Positions 60,741 to 64,000 of a DNA stretch of 64,000 nt are shown here, in pieces. Position 1 is the first letter of the stretch; each line of letters opens with the position of its first letter. Source of the stretch: Clostridia bacterium (GTDB lineage: Bacteria > Bacillota > Clostridia > Lachnospirales > Lachnospiraceae). The stretch lies in the NCBI GenBank assembly GCA_910574255.1, contig CAJTAK010000004.1, positions 1-64,000 on the forward strand. The letters run 5' to 3'. Under the pieces are notes generated by a model, which saw only the letters and a list, made by a program, of their open reading frames with translations, was not told the DNA's origin and ran no database searches. Both the position numbers and the translations under genes were made by a program.

Positions 60741-61457
60741 ATGGTATCCAAGACGTTTTTATGGATAGAAGATTGCAAAGGTAAGTCAGCCTATACATTC
60801 TGGAAATCCTTCATAAATCAGCTTCGTCCGGAGATTGTAGTTGAAAGTAAAAAGAATAGCAGTGAATTGGTTAAAGCGGTAAAAAATCTAAAGGATATTG
60901 AAAATAAATATGTAATCATTTTTGATAATTCCTTTGACAATCTTCAAGCTGTAATGGAACTAAAATTATTAAAGCATTATGCAGATGAAAAGGATAATGT
61001 TGTTATAGTGGATATCGTATGCTTTGAATATATTTTGTTGGAGTTCAGAGATCTGATAACATGGATTTATGCACCAGATGATGAATTTCTGGTAAAGAGA
61101 TCCGATTCCATAGCCGCAAGAGAAAAACTGGTAAATTCCATTACCTCCGGCGAATGGAGCTATAAAGATATTCAGGAAATAATGGAATATGATAAAAATA
61201 TAGAAGAGCACAATATTGAGCAGTTAGCAGCAAAACTGTTATTTGATTTGACAAGAAATACAGGGTTTGAAGTTTCAAAAAGTACAATTGGCGACTGTTG
61301 GGTAAAATCTTGCTGTGAATGGAAGAATCGCATGGAAAACGATATCTGTGGCTTAGATGATGGAAGGCTGCTTTTATTTGATAAAATGAAAAAGCTTTAT
61401 GAAGGAACATCCCTTAAAGAACAGCTTGCAGGGGTTGGATTGGAGGTGTCAAGGTGA
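60741..61457 (+). CDS. Unknown operon gene 1, TOPRIM-like pattern
   Basis: The protein has 238 residues. The pattern of the first 110 residues suggests a Rossmann-like alpha/beta domain with acidic residues at strand ends: FLWIED (E10), YVIIFDNSFDN (D62, D66), VVIVDIVCFEYILLEF (D91, E96). This spacing recalls TOPRIM/DUF4435-type nuclease domains, but the canonical DxD is not exact, so the link is tentative. The C-terminal half is helical with several Cys and Trp residues (GDCWVKSCCEWKNRME). The stop overlaps the next gene by 4 bp. No family was recognised with confidence. Confidence 0.6.
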   Translation: MVSKTFLWIEDCKGKSAYTFWKSFINQLRPEIVVESKKNSSELVKAVKNLKDIENKYVIIFDNSFDNLQAVMELKLLKHYADEKDNVVIVDIVCFEYILLEFRDLITWIYAPDDEFLVKRSDSIAAREKLVNSITSGEWSYKDIQEIMEYDKNIEEHNIEQLAAKLLFDLTRNTGFEVSKSTIGDCWVKSCCEWKNRMENDICGLDDGRLLLFDKMKKLYEGTSLKEQLAGVGLEVSR

Positions 61458-61897
61458 TTACAATTTTTAAAGCCAAGAAGGATATACCTCAGAATAAAGA
61501 ATATGTAGAGTTAAATGATCTGTTTTTTAATCAAAATACGGCTGCCGTGCTGGACGAAAGAGCAAGTGGGATTATTGAAAAAATTGATGCTTCCAAGTTT
61601 CTTGGCAAATATAGAATTCAGTCAAGATTTGATGATGTTGTTTTGAATATTGATCAGCTTTCGGCAGGCTGCAAAACCGTATTAAATGTATTGTATTATC
61701 CTGATAAGGTGTTCTGTCTGAAAGAATGCGGCAGTAACGCATTGGAAATATTATATGGACTGGAAAATGGCTTTGTATATAGTGACTATGCATTGATCCC
61801 CTTTAACATGGAAAAAGTGACAGTTCGAACAAGCAAAGGAGAGCGACAAATTTCAGATTATGAAGAATTAAAGGAGTGGTGGTGCGATGCAAAGTAA
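61454..61897 (+). CDS. Unknown operon gene 2 (possibly DUF4869-like)
   Basis: The protein has 147 residues beginning with a GTG at 61454 (MITIFKAKKDIPQNKEYVELND), behind GGAGGTG. It is alpha/beta and rich in acidic residues (FDDVVLNIDQLSAGCKTVLNVLYYPDK; ECGSNALEILYGLENGFVYSDYALIP). From memory it resembles DUF4869 proteins, but this is unsure. It is overlapped by genes 1 (4 bp) and 3 (11 bp), so all three are made together and probably form a complex. Confidence 0.6.
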   Translation: MITIFKAKKDIPQNKEYVELNDLFFNQNTAAVLDERASGIIEKIDASKFLGKYRIQSRFDDVVLNIDQLSAGCKTVLNVLYYPDKVFCLKECGSNALEILYGLENGFVYSDYALIPFNMEKVTVRTSKGERQISDYEELKEWWCDAK

Positions 61898-62315
61898 ACC
61901 TGCTGTGATGGATCATTTTTCAACGATTCATACTTCATTTATTGTTAATTTTACGTTTTCAAATAACATCACAATTCTGACTGGGGATTCGGGAACCGGA
62001 AAGACAGCAAGCTTTTCGTTTATAAAAGAATGTATGGCATTTAATCCAAACATTCTTTGCTTCAATTATCTTGATTATCAGAAAGATATTAAGAAGATAA
62101 TAAGTGAGGCAGATAATAAGCTAATTGTTATTGATAATGCCGATATATTGTTGGATAATGATATAAGGAAATATATTTCTCTGGATGGTAAGAACCAGTA
62201 CCTGATTATAGGAAGAAATCCGAAGAACTTGTTTGCAACAAAGGAAAATTTATTTGAACTGGTAAGCAGGAAGGTAGGGGAACAGACGGAATTAAGTATA
62301 AAACCTTACCTGTAG
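61887..62315 (+). CDS. Unknown operon gene 3, minimal P-loop ATPase
   Basis: This 142-residue protein is a very small P-loop NTPase: Walker A GDSGTGKT (residues 33-40), Walker B LIVIDNAD (79-86), and a sensor-like strand YLIIGRNP (105-112). There is no helical lid or second domain, so it is among the shortest such ATPases. The ATG at 61887 overlaps the stop of gene 2 by 11 bp. Together with gene 1 it recalls ATPase-plus-TOPRIM partnerships of defence systems, but that is inference from pattern only. Confidence 0.7.
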   Translation: MQSKPAVMDHFSTIHTSFIVNFTFSNNITILTGDSGTGKTASFSFIKECMAFNPNILCFNYLDYQKDIKKIISEADNKLIVIDNADILLDNDIRKYISLDGKNQYLIIGRNPKNLFATKENLFELVSRKVGEQTELSIKPYL

Positions 62316-62328
62316 AAAAAGAAGCTTT

Positions 62329-62517
62329 AAAAACCGTCCTGTTCCTATGAGATACCTTCTGCTCCCGTCTGACAAGCACCAGTGCCAAAAAACCGGACAG
62401 TCCTTCAGAAATGGAGTTCGCCCACAGAACACTGTCAATCTCCCAAATCAGGGGGAACGCAATCACCAGCAGAAGCAGGAAAAATACCTGCCGATATGCA
62501 CAGCAGAGCCATAGTTC
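62329..62517 (-). pseudogene. C-terminal fragment of a MATE-type transporter
   Basis: On the minus strand the sequence reads RQVFFLLLLVIAFPLIWEID, SVLWANSISEGLSGFLALVLV and RREQKVSHRNRTVF, the last two helices of a MATE/NorM-type multidrug exporter. About 400 residues upstream are missing; the fragment begins next to the stop of degV. It therefore lost its 5' part by deletion or by insertion of the neighbouring gene. Confidence 0.65.
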
Positions 62518-62519
62518 AT

Positions 62520-63422
62520 TTAATGAATCCCTTTTTCAATAACCCCAAATCCCAGGGGATAAGGCCCGGTATGTACGCCGATGGTAGCCCCGATCTGATA
62601 GACGGGCAGTTCCTTGATGGAATACCCTTCTTTTTGTAATACAGTCAGCGCCTGATCACGGAAGGACAAGCCTTCCTCCCGGTCATAGCCATATCCAACC
62701 GCAAGGCTGTAGCATTCGATTCCCAGAGGACTTTCACGCAGGTATGCCAAAAGAAGCTGCAGGGCTTTCCAGGCCGTGCGCTTACGTCCCCTGTCCATAC
62801 CGGAAGGGAAGATTTCTCCCTGCTTCAGAGTGATCACCGGGCGAATGTCCAGAACGCTTCCCGCAAGAGAAGCCACCTTACCAATCCGGCCGCCGTGCTT
62901 TAAATATTCCATATTTCCAACGGTAAAAAAGATTCTTCCGGTACTCTTAATCTCTTCCAAGCGGGCCGCCGCATCGGAATAGCTGAAGCCGTGATCACGC
63001 AATTGCGCCGCTTCCAATACATATTGTCCCTGCAAAACCGTGTTGACAGTTGCATCAATGACGGTGATTTCGGCGCTGGGATATGTCTCCAGCAGAAGTT
63101 CACGGGCATTGAGGGCAGATTGCATGGAGCCGCTGAATTTTGTGGTAATGCAGATGCAGATTACGGGAATCCCCGCTTTCACAAAAGGCAGGAATGCTTC
63201 TTCATAATCTTGGATCGATGGCATGGAGGATTTGGGATACACGCCTTTTTTATCAACCATCTGCTGATAGAAGTCTCGGATATCAATCTCTACATTTTCC
63301 TTAAGATAATGCTCATCATCAAAGGACACATAAAAAGGCACTATGGTTATGTTTTTTTCCTGTGCCAGCTTAGGAGGCAGATCGCAGGATCCGTCGCTGA
63401 TAATATGAAATGTTTCTGTCAT
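62520..63422 (-). CDS. DegV-family fatty-acid-binding protein
   Basis: The protein has 300 residues, the usual DegV length. The N-terminal domain starts FHIISDGSCDLPPKLAQEKNITIVPFYVSFDDEHYLK; the Ser-containing SSMPSIQDYEEAF and the ITTKFSGSMQSALNA motifs follow. The C-terminal domain has GGRIGKVASLAGSVLDIRPVITLKQGEI and IGATIGVHTGP, which contact the fatty acyl chain. DegV proteins (FakB-like) bind fatty acids for phosphorylation by FakA. AAGAAGG lies 10 bases before the ATG. Confidence 0.93.
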   Translation of the reverse strand: MTETFHIISDGSCDLPPKLAQEKNITIVPFYVSFDDEHYLKENVEIDIRDFYQQMVDKKGVYPKSSMPSIQDYEEAFLPFVKAGIPVICICITTKFSGSMQSALNARELLLETYPSAEITVIDATVNTVLQGQYVLEAAQLRDHGFSYSDAAARLEEIKSTGRIFFTVGNMEYLKHGGRIGKVASLAGSVLDIRPVITLKQGEIFPSGMDRGRKRTAWKALQLLLAYLRESPLGIECYSLAVGYGYDREEGLSFRDQALTVLQKEGYSIKELPVYQIGATIGVHTGPYPLGFGVIEKGIH

Positions 63423-63553
63423 ATCAAAAACCTTCTTTATGTAAAAAATGATGCTTTGACTGTTGCAAAAAGGGGCGTCAAAGCTTGTTGTTATACAGAA
63501 TACTACATTTAAACAAAAAATGCAATTATTTTGTCAAAAAAGATTATAATTAA

Positions 63554-63590
63554 TAGTATTGAAAACTATAAAATTTAGTTTTTAATACTA
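63554..63590. promoter_or_regulatory. Inverted repeat upstream of the terminal sigma gene
   Basis: TAGTATTGAAAACT (63554-63567) and AGTTTTTAATACTA (63577-63590) are inverted repeats with one mismatch and a 9-base spacer ATAAAATTT. TATAAT follows directly at 63591-63596. The dyad overlaps the region just upstream of a -10 box, the normal place for a repressor operator. The rest of 63423-63765 shows no gene. Confidence 0.5.
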
Positions 63591-63765
63591 TATAATGAGA
63601 TTCAAGAATATAAAACACTCCATCATATCCCCTTTATTACCCTGACCATGGGAGCATGATTTGTGATAAAAGGATATTGTGCTCTGCCGAATCTGGTATT
63701 TACAGCAAAAAATGTAACCTGTCCGCCCTTTCCCGTGTCTAATCTTCAGAAAGGAGGAAAAACAG

Positions 63766-64000
63766 ATGCCGGCAGAAAAAGTAATATCAGAATTAATCAA
63801 GGAATATGGAGACAGCATACTGCGCATGTGCTACATCTATCTGAAGGATTACCACCTGGCCGAGGATGTTGTGCAGGAGACATTTCTTCAAGTATACAAC
63901 AATTATGATAATTTCCGGCAGCAATCATCCGTCAAAACATGGATAACCCGGATTGCGGTCAATCTCTGTAAAAATCAGATGCGCACCAGATGGTTTTCCG
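63766..64000 (+). CDS. ECF-type sigma factor, partial (runs off the window)
   Basis: The first 78 codons are present, from the ATG at 63766 with AAAGGAGG 8 bases before it. Region 2 is clear: ISELIKEYGDSILRMCYIYLKDYHLAEDVVQETFLQVYNNYDNFR, then VKTWITRIAVNLCKNQMR. It is cut by the end of the window. It is the third ECF-type sigma factor in the window. Confidence 0.9.
   Translation, partial: MPAEKVISELIKEYGDSILRMCYIYLKDYHLAEDVVQETFLQVYNNYDNFRQQSSVKTWITRIAVNLCKNQMRTRWFS

Noticed and set aside
62382..62639. Plus-strand 85-codon frame overlapping degV
   Set aside because: It is antisense to degV and to the MATE fragment, with no ribosome site or family pattern.

Overview
The window looks like a chromosomal segment of a gut-type, spore-forming Clostridia member, most likely Lachnospiraceae. 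Base composition is moderate. Strong AGGAGG-type ribosome sites occur, with some TTG and GTG starts. The protein families are typical of that group: VanR/VanS-like and AgrC/LytTR regulators, BclA/BclB-like collagen proteins, a spore-photoproduct-lyase-type radical SAM protein, DegV, Rpn/PD-(D/E)XK proteins and DUF4143 ATPases. No rRNA, tRNA, CRISPR array or intact insertion sequence was found. The family assignments are recognised from sequence motifs and memory; no database search was run.

Layout. 0-7 kb: an internally deleted DUF4143 ATPase, a 123-bp MITE-like insertion, a LysM lipoprotein, and a minus-strand response regulator, histidine kinase, ABC ATPase and ABC permease locus. 7-14 kb: a frameshifted acetyltransferase, a macro-domain hydrolase, an AgrC-like kinase with a LytTR regulator, and an AAA/PD-(D/E)XK protein. 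14-26.9 kb: a long run of small accessory genes, mostly on the plus strand (SymE-like toxin, Rpn remnant, HEAT-like protein, hydrolase, several acetyltransferases, an ECF sigma/anti-sigma pair, DUF1697, GrpB, CPBP protease, XRE regulators), with gene fragments between them. 27-33.3 kb: two collagen-like genes, with a DxD glycosyltransferase beside the first and a sigma-K-like promoter ahead of the second, suggesting a spore-surface glycoprotein region. 33.4-36 kb: TcdA and the scar of an integrative element (helicase-loader fragment and TnpW). 36-40 kb: a FtsX-type ABC transporter whose kinase survives only as a fragment. 40-46 kb: a coiled-coil protein, a WYL regulator, an SPL radical SAM protein and an unknown two-gene pair. 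46-53.7 kb: YdcF, Fic, a decayed ADP-ribosylglycohydrolase, a minus-strand regulator/kinase/ABC locus, and a decayed PIN toxin behind its antitoxin. 53.8-58.2 kb: an ECF sigma factor with a membrane protein carrying a degenerate LytM domain, then a zinc-ribbon membrane protein with a TPM protein. 58.3-64 kb: an intact DUF4143 ATPase, a lipoprotein, an overlapping three-gene operon of unknown function with a minimal P-loop ATPase, a MATE fragment, DegV and the start of another ECF sigma gene.

Three themes stand out. First, at least four genes (DUF4143 ATPase, XRE regulator, ADP-ribosylglycohydrolase, PIN toxin) keep both ends but have lost the middle, joined out of frame, alongside several frameshifted or truncated genes. 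Second, several families of short structured repeats recur, and one of them sits just upstream of start codons three times. Third, the best candidates for undescribed biology are the operon at 60741-62315, the sigma/degenerate-LytM pair, the collagen/glycosyltransferase locus and the unknown pair at 43073-45336.
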